The notes beneath the pieces are model-generated. The model did not search any database. It had not been told where the DNA came from and was given only the letters and a program-made list of their open reading frames with translations. Position numbers and translations under genes: made by a program. DNA of 64,000 nucleotides from Acidobacteriota bacterium (GTDB lineage Bacteria; Acidobacteriota; Blastocatellia; Pyrinomonadales; Pyrinomonadaceae), in the NCBI GenBank assembly GCA_003223025.1, contig QHXR01000016.1, positions 65,365 through 129,364 of the forward strand. Reading direction: 5' to 3'. Of the stretch, positions 25,166 to 34,134 are shown one piece after another. How positions within the stretch are numbered: the first letter of the stretch is position 1; every line of letters starts with the position of its first letter.

Positions 25166-25669
25166 CTATTTCCCTTCCTTCAGCCATCCGTAGGATTCCA
25201 AGTGCGATTTCGCCTGCTCAAGAGCGTTCTTTTCAGACTCGGCCCAAGCTGAATCGTCGCGAGACTTTGCCTTTCCTCCGACGATCCATTTCGTAAGCTT
25301 TCCGGCGGCGAAATGAAATTCTTCCTTCGGTACCAAGGTTCCGCTTCGGCCCTTCTTCAATGCATTAAGCAATCGATCGGAAGCAGTAAACTCTCTAAAA
25401 AACAGTAACTCGGTTCCATCGAAGTAAAAATCCGAGACGCGCATCTCATGAGTGTGGCTCGCACTCCAGATCGAGCGGATCTTAACGATCTTGCTTCCGT
25501 TTTTATAGAACAGATAATCGAAACCGCTGCTCGCATCCTCGCCTTCGGAGAAATGCTCGAAGGTAAACTTCGCTTTCCGCGTTTCAAAGTCTCTTTCTAC
25601 CTGAGACATCTGAGCCGACGCCGTCACGGCGACAATGACGATGCATGCGAATATAAGAAGCATTCTCAT
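25166..25669 (-). CDS. secreted hypothetical protein in the glycolysis operon
   Basis: A 167-residue protein with a signal peptide ending near T-A-S-A-Q20. The mature part is a mixed alpha/beta domain with many aromatic residues ([10 protein letters not shown] and D-F-Y-F-D-G-T-E-L) and a helical Lys/Glu-rich end. I do not recognise the family. It lies 3 bp after pgk and 7 bp before tpiA, so it is surely co-transcribed with cytoplasmic glycolytic enzymes, although it is exported. Confidence 0.75.
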   Translation of the reverse strand: MRMLLIFACIVIVAVTASAQMSQVERDFETRKAKFTFEHFSEGEDASSGFDYLFYKNGSKIVKIRSIWSASHTHEMRVSDFYFDGTELLFFREFTASDRLLNALKKGRSGTLVPKEEFHFAAGKLTKWIVGGKAKSRDDSAWAESEKNALEQAKSHLESYGWLKEGK

Positions 25670-25672
25670 AAT

Positions 25673-26986
25673 CTATTTATCATCCAGAGCCGCGACGCCG
25701 GGAAGCACGTCGCCAGCAAGAAATTCAAGGGTCGCTCCGCCGCCGGTCGAGATGTGCGAGATCTTATCGTCGAGTCCGGCGTGGTTCACAGCCGAGACTG
25801 AATCGCCGCCGCCGACGATCGATGTCGCGCCTTTCTCCGTCGCTTCTGCAACCGCTTTCGCGATCGCGACCGTACCTTCATCGAATGGCTTTTCTTCAAA
25901 CATTCCCATCGGGCCGTTCCAGACGATCGTCTTCGCGCCTTCAAGCGCCCGTTTGAAAATCTCAACTGTCTCGATCCCGATATCGAGACCGACCAGGCCC
26001 GTGTTCGTAAATGCGACCGGGATCGTCTTCGCTGAGTGGAGCGGATCGTATGAGTCTACGACCTGATGATCTGTCGGAAGAATAAGTTCGACGCCAGCGT
26101 CTTTCGCCATCTGTTCGATCTCGACAGCCTTCGGTATCATCTCATCTTCGACAAGCGATTTTCCGATCGTGAATCCCTGAGCCTTAAAAAATGTGTAAGC
26201 CATCGCACCGCCGATGAGAAGCTTGTCGACTTTCCGTTCGATAAGCGATTCGATGACCGGTATCTTGTCTGAGACTTTTGCTCCACCCAAGATCGCGACG
26301 AACGGACGCTCCGGATTATTCAAAGCCTTGCCGAGAAACTCGAGCTCCTTTTCCATCAGGAGCCCGGCGACGCACGTGTCTACGTGATGTGTGATTCCTT
26401 CAGTCGAAGCGTGAGCGCGATGTGCAGTGCCGAACGCGTCGTTGACATAAACATCGCAAAGCGATGCGAGTTGTTTTGCGAATTCCGGATCGTTCTTTTC
26501 CTCTTCGGGGTGGAGACGCAGATTCTCCAGTAGCAAGACTTCGCCAGGTTGCAGTCGTTTCACCGCTTCCGTAACTTCCGTTCCGACGGATTCACCGATA
26601 AAGAAAACGCGATCGTTTTTGATTTCTGCCTTGCCGACGGGTACGGTATCTCCGCTGCGTACCGGCTCATCCGAAATATTTCCCGACGCTTCCTGCAGCG
26701 ACGGCAGCGTTCGCAGATATTCGTACACGGGGCGCAAACTGTACTTGCTCACCTCGTATGGCAGTCCTTTCTCTTCGGCTTTCTTCTTGTCCTTCAACGG
26801 ACGTCCGAGATGCGACGCGAGAATTACTTTCGCTCCCTGCGAGATCGCGTATTCGATCGTCGGCAGAGCACCGCGGATTCGCGTGTCGTCTTCGATCTTT
26901 CCGCCCTTGATCGGAACATTGAAATCGACGCGAATAAAAACGCGCTTGCCGGCGACGTCGACGTCCTTGATTGTTTTCTTGTTCAT
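25673..26986 (-). CDS. pgk: phosphoglycerate kinase with an extra insertion
   Basis: Glycolytic kinase of 437 residues forming ATP from 1,3-bisphosphoglycerate. Substrate and nucleotide motifs are standard: [28 protein letters not shown] and G-G-G-D-S-V. Most bacterial enzymes are near 390-400 residues; the surplus is an insertion of about 35 residues at roughly 93-126 in the N-terminal domain, containing [13 protein letters not shown]. The insertion is in frame and does not touch the catalytic cleft by position. Confidence 0.96.
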   Translation of the reverse strand: MNKKTIKDVDVAGKRVFIRVDFNVPIKGGKIEDDTRIRGALPTIEYAISQGAKVILASHLGRPLKDKKKAEEKGLPYEVSKYSLRPVYEYLRTLPSLQEASGNISDEPVRSGDTVPVGKAEIKNDRVFFIGESVGTEVTEAVKRLQPGEVLLLENLRLHPEEEKNDPEFAKQLASLCDVYVNDAFGTAHRAHASTEGITHHVDTCVAGLLMEKELEFLGKALNNPERPFVAILGGAKVSDKIPVIESLIERKVDKLLIGGAMAYTFFKAQGFTIGKSLVEDEMIPKAVEIEQMAKDAGVELILPTDHQVVDSYDPLHSAKTIPVAFTNTGLVGLDIGIETVEIFKRALEGAKTIVWNGPMGMFEEKPFDEGTVAIAKAVAEATEKGATSIVGGGDSVSAVNHAGLDDKISHISTGGGATLEFLAGDVLPGVAALDDK

Positions 26987-26998
26987 ACCGCGTTACGC

Positions 26999-27904
26999 CT
27001 AAGACACTTTCGACACTTTTATGTACGAGGCGGTTCGTCGCGCTTTCAGATTCTTTTTGCCCGAAGCAAACACTTCGCAGCCAACAGGCTCTCCGCCCGC
27101 CGCCGGTTCGTCAGAGCAAACCTCGGCTCGATATCCTTCTTTCACCCAGATCGACGACGCTTGATCGTTGCGAAGCTTTTTGAATTCTCCGCGACTTGCG
27201 AAGAACATTCCAACGTCAAACCCCTGCATCTTTCCGACTTGCGACGCGTCTTCGTAAAGAACGACCGCCAGTTTTTCATCGTCCGGCGAAGTGTCCGACA
27301 TGTCTTTCACCTCGACGAACGATATGTCGTTCGCAAACCGCAGATCGTGACGGCCTGTTTCGTAAACCTCACACTCGCCGTGGCCCCGAAGCATGGGACC
27401 TTCTTCCGTACACAACTTCACCCGGAAACCTTTCGCAACAATGACCGACATCGCATGATTGTCGAGGATGTTGCCAAACTCTCCTTTGATCGAGCGATAC
27501 ATTCCCGGTGCGAATCCCTGCGAACGGCCGGCCCAATGCTCGAGTTCGTAGACGATTACCGGAGCGGCTAAAACCCCTTCAGTTTTTCGTGCGACCTTGA
27601 TGTAGTTGAAATCGATCGAAGCGAGATCGTGAGTTCCCTCACCAAGCTCCTCGCACTTTCCAGTGCCGTTCTTCGCTGCACAGAACGTGGCGATATATCC
27701 CTTTGAAACTTTGACAGAAGCCTCGCCCGAGCCTAGTTGCTTTCCGCTTACCTGATAGACCCCGACCGGGATGGGTTGACTGGCACCGGTGCCCTTGCGG
27801 CCGTTAAAAAGTAGAACGGCGGTCGCTGGATCCGATTGTCCTGCGGCCGGAATTGCCCAAACTGTAAAGATCGAAAGGACAACGAAAAAGATCGTCTTAC
27901 CCAT
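26999..27904 (-). CDS. secreted protein with beta-gamma-crystallin-like Greek key repeats
   Basis: A 301-residue exported protein (signal peptide ending near A-A-G-Q23) built of three similar units of about 90 residues. Units two and three have the Greek-key pattern (V-I-V-Y-E, G-F-A-P-G-M-Y or G-F-D-V-G-M-F) and end with the calcium-binding consensus N/D-N/D-x-x-S/T-S: D-N-H-A-M-S at 148-153 (one mismatch) and N-D-Q-A-S-S at 246-251 (exact). Unit one is degenerate there (G-S-G-E-A-S). Paired Cys in each unit may form disulphides. It lies between gap and pgk in the same operon, an unexpected place for an exported calcium-binding-type protein. Confidence 0.75.
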   Translation of the reverse strand: MGKTIFFVVLSIFTVWAIPAAGQSDPATAVLLFNGRKGTGASQPIPVGVYQVSGKQLGSGEASVKVSKGYIATFCAAKNGTGKCEELGEGTHDLASIDFNYIKVARKTEGVLAAPVIVYELEHWAGRSQGFAPGMYRSIKGEFGNILDNHAMSVIVAKGFRVKLCTEEGPMLRGHGECEVYETGRHDLRFANDISFVEVKDMSDTSPDDEKLAVVLYEDASQVGKMQGFDVGMFFASRGEFKKLRNDQASSIWVKEGYRAEVCSDEPAAGGEPVGCEVFASGKKNLKARRTASYIKVSKVS

Positions 27905-27922
27905 CGCGATATCACTCCGTTG

Positions 27923-28930
27923 TTAAAGTCCCTTCTTCGCGATGAATTTCACCAGATCGCGAACGCGACACGAATAGCCCCACTCGTTGTCGTACCAAGA
28001 CAGGATCTTGATCGCGGTTCCGCCGATGACCTTTGTGTTCTCGGCATCGACGATCGACGAGTTCGGATTGCCGCGAAAGTCGATCGAGACGAGCGGCTCT
28101 TCCGAGAATGCGAGAATTCCCTTCAGTTCATTATTTGCCGCATCTTTCAAAACTTGATTCACCTCTTCCGTCGTAGTTTCTTTTTCTACGTTGATCACGA
28201 CATCGACGAGCGAAACATTCGGAGTCGGAACGCGGACCGAGATTCCATCGAACTTCCCTTTCAATTCCGGAATGACGAGTGCTACCGCTTTCGCCGCACC
28301 GGTCGAGGTCGGGATCATCGAAAGTGCGGCCGCACGTGCGCGGCGCAGATCTTTATGCGGAAGATCAAGCAACTGCTGATCGTTCGTGTAACTGTGGATC
28401 GTATTCATCAACGCATTCTTGATCCCGAACTTTTCGTGAATAACTTTCGCTACCGGAGCCAAACAGTTTGTCGTGCAGGATGCATTCGAGATGATGTTGT
28501 GCTTTGCCGCGTCGTACATGGCTTCGTTCACGCCGAGCACGATCGTGACGTCCTCGCCTTTAGCCGGAGCCGAGATGATGACTTTTTTAACGGAGCCGCG
28601 GAGATGCTTCCGAGCATCCTCGGCTTTGGTAAATATGCCGGTCGATTCAATGACGATCTCTGCTCCAACCGAATTCCAGTCGATCGCCGCAGGATCTCGC
28701 TCCGAGAAAACCTTGAAGCTCTCGCCTTCAACACTGATCGAATCGCCCTCAGCCTTAATGTCGTGATCGAGGTTTCCCATGATCGAGTCGTACTTCAAGA
28801 GGTGGGCGAGCGTCTTTGTGTCCGTCAGATCGTTTACAGCTACGAAATCGATCTCCTTGTCTCCGAGACAAGTCCTCATGACATTTCGACCAATGCGTCC
28901 GAATCCGTTAATACCGACTTTGATAGCCAT
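27923..28930 (-). CDS. gap: glyceraldehyde-3-phosphate dehydrogenase (NAD type)
   Basis: Glycolytic dehydrogenase of 335 residues. N-terminal [10 protein letters not shown] nucleotide fold, Asp at the end of the second strand (V-N-D-L) favouring NAD over NADP, and catalytic C152 in S-N-A-S-C-T-T-N-C. The E-W-G-Y-S region near the C-terminus is intact. First gene of the glycolytic run. Upstream, an ACCGT-N4-ACGGT palindrome (28981-28994) could be an operator. Confidence 0.97.
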   Translation of the reverse strand: MAIKVGINGFGRIGRNVMRTCLGDKEIDFVAVNDLTDTKTLAHLLKYDSIMGNLDHDIKAEGDSISVEGESFKVFSERDPAAIDWNSVGAEIVIESTGIFTKAEDARKHLRGSVKKVIISAPAKGEDVTIVLGVNEAMYDAAKHNIISNASCTTNCLAPVAKVIHEKFGIKNALMNTIHSYTNDQQLLDLPHKDLRRARAAALSMIPTSTGAAKAVALVIPELKGKFDGISVRVPTPNVSLVDVVINVEKETTTEEVNQVLKDAANNELKGILAFSEEPLVSIDFRGNPNSSIVDAENTKVIGGTAIKILSWYDNEWGYSCRVRDLVKFIAKKGL

Positions 28931-28980
28931 CTCTGATGAAAATCCTCCGAAACTTAGTAAGATATTAAAATGTTGACGAT

Positions 28981-28994
28981 ACCGTAATCACGGT
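28981..28994. promoter_or_regulatory. short palindrome upstream of gap
   Basis: ACCGT-aatc-ACGGT, a perfect 5-bp inverted repeat about 50 bp before the gap start codon, in the 193-bp divergent gap/TolC intergenic region. It is a candidate repressor site; size and position are the only evidence. Nothing else is recognisable in that region. Confidence 0.3.
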
Positions 28995-29123
28995 GAAACA
29001 GCAAAGCAAACGCCAGCTAAGCCAAGGAAATTGTTGAAACTATCCGAATTTTCCCGACGTAGTAACCGATTGAGTTTTCGCGTGTACCAAACTAGCTAAT
29101 CAATAGCCTGGAGCAATCCTACA

Positions 29124-30947
29124 ATGAGAATCCGTCGCAGCCACAAGCTGCTATTCACCACAGTAACTGCGTTCGTCTTCACACTTGGTGCGACTGAAAT
29201 GATCGCCCAGGGCGATCAGGTTGCGAAAAATACCTTGATGACCGTCGTGGTGCAGCCGATAGATGCGCCTCAGCCTGCCCCCGAGGCGGCTGAGAACGGA
29301 CCGTCCAGTACGCTGTCGCCTCGCGTTTACACGACACGTGTCGGAGTTCAGTCGGCCGTGCCGGTCTCGCTAAGCCTTGATGAGGCGATCAGGAAAGCTC
29401 TTGCGAATAACAACACGATCGAAGTCACGCGCGACGATGTTCGTTTTCAGGAGACGCAGATCCGTTCGATCCTCGGGTTCTATGATCCGGTCTTTACCGT
29501 CACTCCGACATTCAGCCGAAATTCGACTACCGGAGCCGGTACGACGCATGACCTCGGAATTACATCGGATGTGACTCATTTTCTGCGTCAGGGCGGTGGA
29601 AACTATCAGGCATTTTTCGATAACACCCGCACTGAGAATGAATTTTCACAGCAGCAGGTGACGTCGGGTAACTTGCCTTCGGTCAGCAGTACGAGCGCGG
29701 TTTATTCTTCGCGACTCGGCTTTCGATATAACCAGCCGCTGTTCCGGAATTTCAAGATCGACAATACGCGACGTAACCTGAAGATCGCACGCCGCCGGCT
29801 CGAACAGAATGACGCAGAGTTTCGCCGTCAAACGATCGAGATCATCGCGCAGGTTCAAAAAACTTACTGGGATCTCGTATTCGCGCTCCGGGATCAGCAG
29901 AACCGACAGGCGAATCTCGATCTGTCTCGCGAGAATCTCCGTCAGGTCGAAGCTCGCATCAGCGCCGGATCGTCTGCTCCGCTTGCACGTTGGGAAGTCG
30001 AGACCGAGCTTGCGACTCGCGAGAGCGATCTGTTGCTCGCGACTCAGCAGGTGTCGATCACGGAGAACAGTCTCAAACAACTTTTGCTCCCGGATGCGAC
30101 TTCGGCCGAATGGTCGTCGAGTTATGTTCCGACTGATAAACCAGCATTCAGTCTCGATCCGCTCAACCTCGATGCCGCTATAAAAGACGCGATGGACAAT
30201 CGGCATGAGCTGCGACGTTTGAAGCTCGCTGCTGATATCAACAAAGTCGACATCGCGTATTTCAAAAATCAGACGAAGCCGCAGATCGACCTCAATTCAA
30301 CCGTCACATTCAACGGACTCGCGTTGGGCGGAGCCCGGACGGACCCATTTGTCACTACACAATTTCTCGGAAACGATCTGATCCTGTTAAACGGTCTCAA
30401 CTCTCTGTTGCCGCCGGCACAACGAATCGACAATCCCGCGGTCGTCATCCCGGGCACGCAGCCGTTTCTTGCGGGCGGATTTAATCGCTCTCTGGCGAAT
30501 ATATTTCGTCAGGATGCTTTTAACTACACCGTCGGTGTGACGATCTCGTTCCCGTTTCACAATAGAACTGCCGAGGCGGGGCTCGCCGGATCGCGTGTTT
30601 TAGAAAATCAGATCGCTACACAGACGAGAGCTCAGGAGCAGGTCGTAATAGTCCAGGTCCGAAACGCCGTTCAGGCCGTCGAAACGGCGCGTCAGCGCGT
30701 GCTTTCGGCACGACGTGCTCGCGAGAATGCGGAAGAGCTGCTCAAGGGCGAGCGAGCTCTGTTCGATGCCGGACGCTCGACAACCTTTTTGCTTTTCCAG
30801 CGTGAAAATTCTCTGACGAATGCTCGAAATGCGGAGATCCGTTCCGAGACCGATTACAACAAAGCGATCGCTGATCTCCAGGCCGCAACATCGACGACAT
30901 TCCAGATGAACAACATCGATGTCATTTCTCCGACCGAGGATCACTAA
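29124..30947 (+). CDS. TolC-family outer membrane channel protein
   Basis: Outer-membrane efflux/secretion channel of 607 residues with a signal peptide (about residues 1-28). Two OEP domains are visible: the first begins V-S-L-S-L-D-E-A-I-R-K-A-L-A-N-N, and the second ends with long amphipathic helices rich in Ala, Arg and Gln (A-V-E-T-A-R-Q-R-V-L-S-A-R-R-A) typical of the TolC tunnel. No membrane-fusion protein or inner pump is next to it, so the transporter partner is unknown. A hairpin element follows 5 bp after the stop. Confidence 0.9.
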   Translation: MRIRRSHKLLFTTVTAFVFTLGATEMIAQGDQVAKNTLMTVVVQPIDAPQPAPEAAENGPSSTLSPRVYTTRVGVQSAVPVSLSLDEAIRKALANNNTIEVTRDDVRFQETQIRSILGFYDPVFTVTPTFSRNSTTGAGTTHDLGITSDVTHFLRQGGGNYQAFFDNTRTENEFSQQQVTSGNLPSVSSTSAVYSSRLGFRYNQPLFRNFKIDNTRRNLKIARRRLEQNDAEFRRQTIEIIAQVQKTYWDLVFALRDQQNRQANLDLSRENLRQVEARISAGSSAPLARWEVETELATRESDLLLATQQVSITENSLKQLLLPDATSAEWSSSYVPTDKPAFSLDPLNLDAAIKDAMDNRHELRRLKLAADINKVDIAYFKNQTKPQIDLNSTVTFNGLALGGARTDPFVTTQFLGNDLILLNGLNSLLPPAQRIDNPAVVIPGTQPFLAGGFNRSLANIFRQDAFNYTVGVTISFPFHNRTAEAGLAGSRVLENQIATQTRAQEQVVIVQVRNAVQAVETARQRVLSARRARENAEELLKGERALFDAGRSTTFLLFQRENSLTNARNAEIRSETDYNKAIADLQAATSTTFQMNNIDVISPTEDH

Positions 30948-30952
30948 AACCT

Positions 30953-31029
30953 TTTGCCCGCGGCTAACGCTAATCTACGCGAATTAGGAATTTCCGGATT
31001 CGCGTAGATTAGCGTTATTCGCGGGCAAA
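30953..31029. repeat. long hairpin phrase after the TolC-like gene
   Basis: Arms 30953-30984 and 30998-31029 are 32 nt long with two adjacent mismatches, around a 13-nt loop. The wording (tttgcccgc, acgctaatctacgcgaat) matches the hairpins at 54309-54390 and the end of ribD at 54424-54460, so it belongs to a dispersed family. There is no clear T-run, but the structure would block a transcript. Confidence 0.7.
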
Positions 31030-31092
31030 GTTCTTACCCTTTTCACGTTTTTCGTACCCGCAATCTTTTTCGGTTTTGTTTAGGGTACAATC

Positions 31093-31860
31093 GTGACCGT
31101 GCAGATCTCCGCGGTAATCATCGCTTACAACGAAGAACAGAATATCGAAGATGCGATCCGATCAGTGGATTGGGCGGATGAGATCCTCGTCATCGATTCC
31201 GAAAGCACGGATCGAACGGTCGACCTCGCTCGGTCGCTCGGAGCGCGAATTATTACGAATCCCTGGCCCGGATTCTCTGAGCAGAAGCAACTCGGCGCTG
31301 ACAGCGCAACGTACGATTGGATCTTGAGTCTGGATGCTGATGAACGTGTTTCGGATGATCTTCGAAAAGAGATCGAACGGGTCGGACCATCGGCCGACGG
31401 ATTCCGCATTCCGCGTCTTTCTTTTTATCTCGGACGTCCGATTCGTCACGGCGGTTGGTATCCCGATCATCAACTCAGATTATTCGACCGCCGCAAGGGC
31501 AAGTGGAACGGAGCGGTAATTCACGAATCGGTGAAGATGGACGACGAAGCTCGCGTAGCCGATCTTCGTGGCGAGATCCTCCATTACACCATTCGGAGCC
31601 TGGACGAACACAACAAGATGATCGCCGAACGATACGCACCGCTCGGAGCTCGAAAGATGCTCGAAGAAGGCCGACAGACTTCCCCTCTAAAAGCAGTCTT
31701 CTCCGCATGGTTCGCCTTTCTCCGGGCCTACTTTCTCAAGCTCGGATTCATGGACGGATTTGCCGGCTTCTGCATAGCATACTTCTCCGCACACCACGCA
31801 TTCATGAAACACACATTGCTTCTCGAACTGCAGAGTGGAGCAGAGACTCGGAAACCGTAG
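31093..31860 (+). CDS. family 2 glycosyltransferase (LPS core type)
   Basis: GT2 glycosyltransferase of 255 residues, GT-A fold, similar to WaaE/KdtX-type enzymes that add a hexose to the LPS inner core. It has V-I-I-A-Y-N-E-E-Q-N-I, the metal-binding S-L-D-A-D-E and a C-terminal hydrophobic segment near residues 205-235 that may lie on the inner membrane. Start is GTG at 31093 or, more likely, GTG at 31099; TACAAT lies 7 nt before the latter, suggesting a leaderless mRNA. First of four plus-strand genes ending in the terminator at 34 kb. Confidence 0.9.
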   Translation: MTVQISAVIIAYNEEQNIEDAIRSVDWADEILVIDSESTDRTVDLARSLGARIITNPWPGFSEQKQLGADSATYDWILSLDADERVSDDLRKEIERVGPSADGFRIPRLSFYLGRPIRHGGWYPDHQLRLFDRRKGKWNGAVIHESVKMDDEARVADLRGEILHYTIRSLDEHNKMIAERYAPLGARKMLEEGRQTSPLKAVFSAWFAFLRAYFLKLGFMDGFAGFCIAYFSAHHAFMKHTLLLELQSGAETRKP

Positions 31861-31935
31861 TCCACTTCTACAACCATTCGATTTTTTCTCACATCATATA
31901 TTCAGTTTTCCGGCCGATTAAGTTATATTTTCCGT

Positions 31936-32580
31936 ATGTCCACGCCCAACAAAATGAAGCTCGCAGTCGCGGTCGTCGCATTATTTTTCGTCCAGATCGT
32001 GTCTGCCCAGACTCAGAAAGGGATCGACACTCAAACCCGTAAGATCAAGGAGGATGCGAATAAGACGACGACGAGAGAGAGCGGTGAGCCGCCAGCGCGT
32101 TCATTCGATTGGGGCAAAGGAAAGACTGAGGTTCGCGATCGCCTCCCGAATCCTTATAAGCTCACTTCGCGTCGCGATGTACTCGTTGAGACGATCATGC
32201 AGGTCCTTAAAGACCGCAAGATCGTTGTCGATGAGGCTTCGTCAAGACTTACCGACGGCATCATCATCACGCAGCCGTTCGTTTTCTCGAAAGGTCCGGT
32301 CATCACGCAGAACGAGCTTAACCGCTATGCGATTCTTACTTACGCCGACACAGCGTGGTCGCGCGGACAGTACACTTTAACGATCGAGGTGCAGTCGATC
32401 GATGGTATTCACAATAATGTTCTCGTCAACGCAAAGATCGAAGGACGAGCGGGAAATGGTCTCACATCGGAGTGGAGAACGGTTCAAAGCTCCGGTCTTG
32501 CCGAAGATGAATTTCTCGCAAAGCTCATCGAGATGGCGACCGGCAACTCGCCGGACGATCCCAAGACGACCGATCAATAG
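31936..32580 (+). CDS. exported hypothetical protein
   Basis: A 214-residue protein with a signal peptide (hydrophobic residues 8-22, then V-S-A-Q). The mature part begins with a Lys/Thr-rich linker and then a compact alpha/beta domain (V-L-V-E-T-I-M-Q-V-L-K-D-R-K, Y-T-L-T-I-E-V-Q-S-I) reminiscent of small envelope assembly factors, although no family is certain. TATATT lies 6 nt before the ATG and there is no ribosome site. Followed 4 bp later by another exported protein gene, so the two are probably made together. Confidence 0.7.
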   Translation: MSTPNKMKLAVAVVALFFVQIVSAQTQKGIDTQTRKIKEDANKTTTRESGEPPARSFDWGKGKTEVRDRLPNPYKLTSRRDVLVETIMQVLKDRKIVVDEASSRLTDGIIITQPFVFSKGPVITQNELNRYAILTYADTAWSRGQYTLTIEVQSIDGIHNNVLVNAKIEGRAGNGLTSEWRTVQSSGLAEDEFLAKLIEMATGNSPDDPKTTDQ

Positions 32581-32584
32581 TCTT

Positions 32585-33151
32585 ATGTCTCCTGCTCGTT
32601 TTTCTTCTGTGATCATGTTCGCGGCGATGCTGCTGCTTATTGCAGCCGGCACCGGCAATGCTCAAACCGAGCTGCCGGACGCGAGCAGTCGATCGGGCCG
32701 TCCACGCGGCGAGGATGTGCCGCTCGGCTTGAAAGAAATGCTCGCTCGACAGAAAGTCGAGCGCGATAAAAAAGATTACGAGGAGTTGCTCGATCGCGGT
32801 GAAGAGGCTCTCCGACTTGCGAAGCAATTAGAAACTTCATTCGAGCAGAACAAGGGATTTGCGTCGCAGGACAAGGCCCGTCTCGAATCGCTTGAAAAAG
32901 TGGTCACGAAGATCAGGAAGGAGCTCGGAGCCGACGATGACAGCGAAGCCGAAGATATGACGTCGTCGATGCAGCCGGTGGAAGAACCGAAACCTTCGAA
33001 TGTTGAAGAAGGATTCAAGTATCTCCAGTCGACGACTGTTAAACTTGTCGATGAGTTGAACAAGATGACGCGTTTCAGCATTTCCGTTGTCGCCATCCAA
33101 ACTTCAAACAACGTCCTGAAACTGGTTCGATTTCTAAAGCTGAAGAAATAG
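32585..33151 (+). CDS. exported helical hypothetical protein
   Basis: A 188-residue protein with a signal peptide ending near G-N-A-Q27. The rest is mostly charged helix (residues about 45-105, K-D-Y-E-E-L-L-D-R-G-E-E-A-L-R-L-A-K-Q-L), followed by an acidic Met/Ser/Pro linker and a second helix. This suggests a coiled-coil protein of the periplasm. No known family. The start is ATG 32585, 4 bp after the preceding stop, not the longer frame from 32402 that overlaps that gene. The VWA gene follows 6 bp downstream. Confidence 0.7.
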   Translation: MSPARFSSVIMFAAMLLLIAAGTGNAQTELPDASSRSGRPRGEDVPLGLKEMLARQKVERDKKDYEELLDRGEEALRLAKQLETSFEQNKGFASQDKARLESLEKVVTKIRKELGADDDSEAEDMTSSMQPVEEPKPSNVEEGFKYLQSTTVKLVDELNKMTRFSISVVAIQTSNNVLKLVRFLKLKK

Positions 33152-33157
33152 TTCTAA

Positions 33158-34057
33158 ATGCCGCTCAAGTTATTCCGCACACCGCTCCCAGCGCTTCTCG
33201 TCTTATTACTTTCATTTGCGATCTCGGCTCAGGACGACGATACCGTTGTCACGGTCGACTCATCGATCGTCGTGGTCAACGCGACCATCACCGATGGATC
33301 GGGCAATCACGTAGCGGGAATCAGGCAGGAACAGTTCTCAATATTCGAGAATGGCGTGCAGCAGGAGATCAGTTATTTCTCGGGTGCTGAAACTCCGTTC
33401 GCCGCGGTGATCCTGATCGACACGTCCGGAAGCATGGAGCAGCGTGTGAGTCTGGCCCGCTCGGCCGCGATCAAGTTTCTCGACGGCCTTCGCGATGTCG
33501 ACAACGCAGAGATCTACCGATTCGATTCCAAGGTCGTACTTGTCCAAAAGTTTTCGAACAGCCGCGACGTCGGCGAAAAGCTTTTTGATCTGAAGGCGGA
33601 CGGCATGACGGCGCTCAACGACGCCGTGTATCAGGCGGCGAAGGATCTCGAGGGCCGGCCCGAAAAACGTCGGGCGATAATCGTTCTCTCCGACGGAGCC
33701 GACACGTTCAGCGGCCATTCGGCGGACAAAGCGATGAAAGCCGCCCAGGCGGTCAACGCTGTGGTTTATACGGTCGACATGTCGGGCATGGAAACCAGTG
33801 GAAAGGAGCGAGCGCAGAATCAAGGAGTCCTTCGAAACTTCGCAGAGAAGACGGGCGGGACGTTTATCGCGACTGCCGGCGGAGTAGCAATGCGAGACGC
33901 TTTTAAAAGAATTGTCGAGGAGCTCGGCCGTCAATACACCATCGCGTATCAGCCAAAGAATCTGGCGAAGGACGGAAAATGGAGAGCAATCGAAGTCCGC
34001 GTGACGAAACCCAATCTGACAATTCGCACCCGCAAGGGTTATAACGCGGCGAAATAG
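33158..34057 (+). CDS. secreted VWA-domain protein (acidobacterial VWFA-related type)
   Basis: A 299-residue exported protein with signal peptide (L-L-L-S-F-A-I-S-A-Q24). A short N-terminal immunoglobulin-like part (V-V-N-A-T-I-T-D-G-S-G-N-H-V) is followed by a von Willebrand A domain. The metal-ion-dependent adhesion site is intact: D-T-S-G-S-M, T in G-M-T-A-L-N-D-A-V and D in L-S-D-G-A-D-T. It closes with R-T-R-K-G-Y. This layout is characteristic of the VWFA-related proteins abundant in Acidobacteriota. It likely binds a protein or polymer outside the cell in a metal-dependent way. Last gene before the terminator. Confidence 0.9.
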   Translation: MPLKLFRTPLPALLVLLLSFAISAQDDDTVVTVDSSIVVVNATITDGSGNHVAGIRQEQFSIFENGVQQEISYFSGAETPFAAVILIDTSGSMEQRVSLARSAAIKFLDGLRDVDNAEIYRFDSKVVLVQKFSNSRDVGEKLFDLKADGMTALNDAVYQAAKDLEGRPEKRRAIIVLSDGADTFSGHSADKAMKAAQAVNAVVYTVDMSGMETSGKERAQNQGVLRNFAEKTGGTFIATAGGVAMRDAFKRIVEELGRQYTIAYQPKNLAKDGKWRAIEVRVTKPNLTIRTRKGYNAAK

Positions 34058-34071
34058 ACGGAACTGAAAAA

Positions 34072-34118
34072 GAAAGTGGAAAGTTCGACGCTGGTTTCGA
34101 ACTTTCCACTTTCCGTTT
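34072..34118. terminator. Rho-independent terminator between convergent genes
   Basis: A 17-bp perfect stem (34072-34088 with 34097-34113) around an 8-nt loop, then cgttttt on the plus strand. On the minus strand the tail is A/T-rich (ctttttcagttcc), so it may serve both the VWA gene and ddl. Confidence 0.9.
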
Positions 34119-34134
34119 TTCGCTTTGTCGCTAT

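Noticed and set aside
26549-28936. Long plus-strand frames (340 and 366 residues) opposite pgk, the crystallin-like gene and gap
   Set aside because: Antisense to strongly supported glycolytic genes; composition is Arg/Phe/His-rich as expected of a reverse reading of biased codons.
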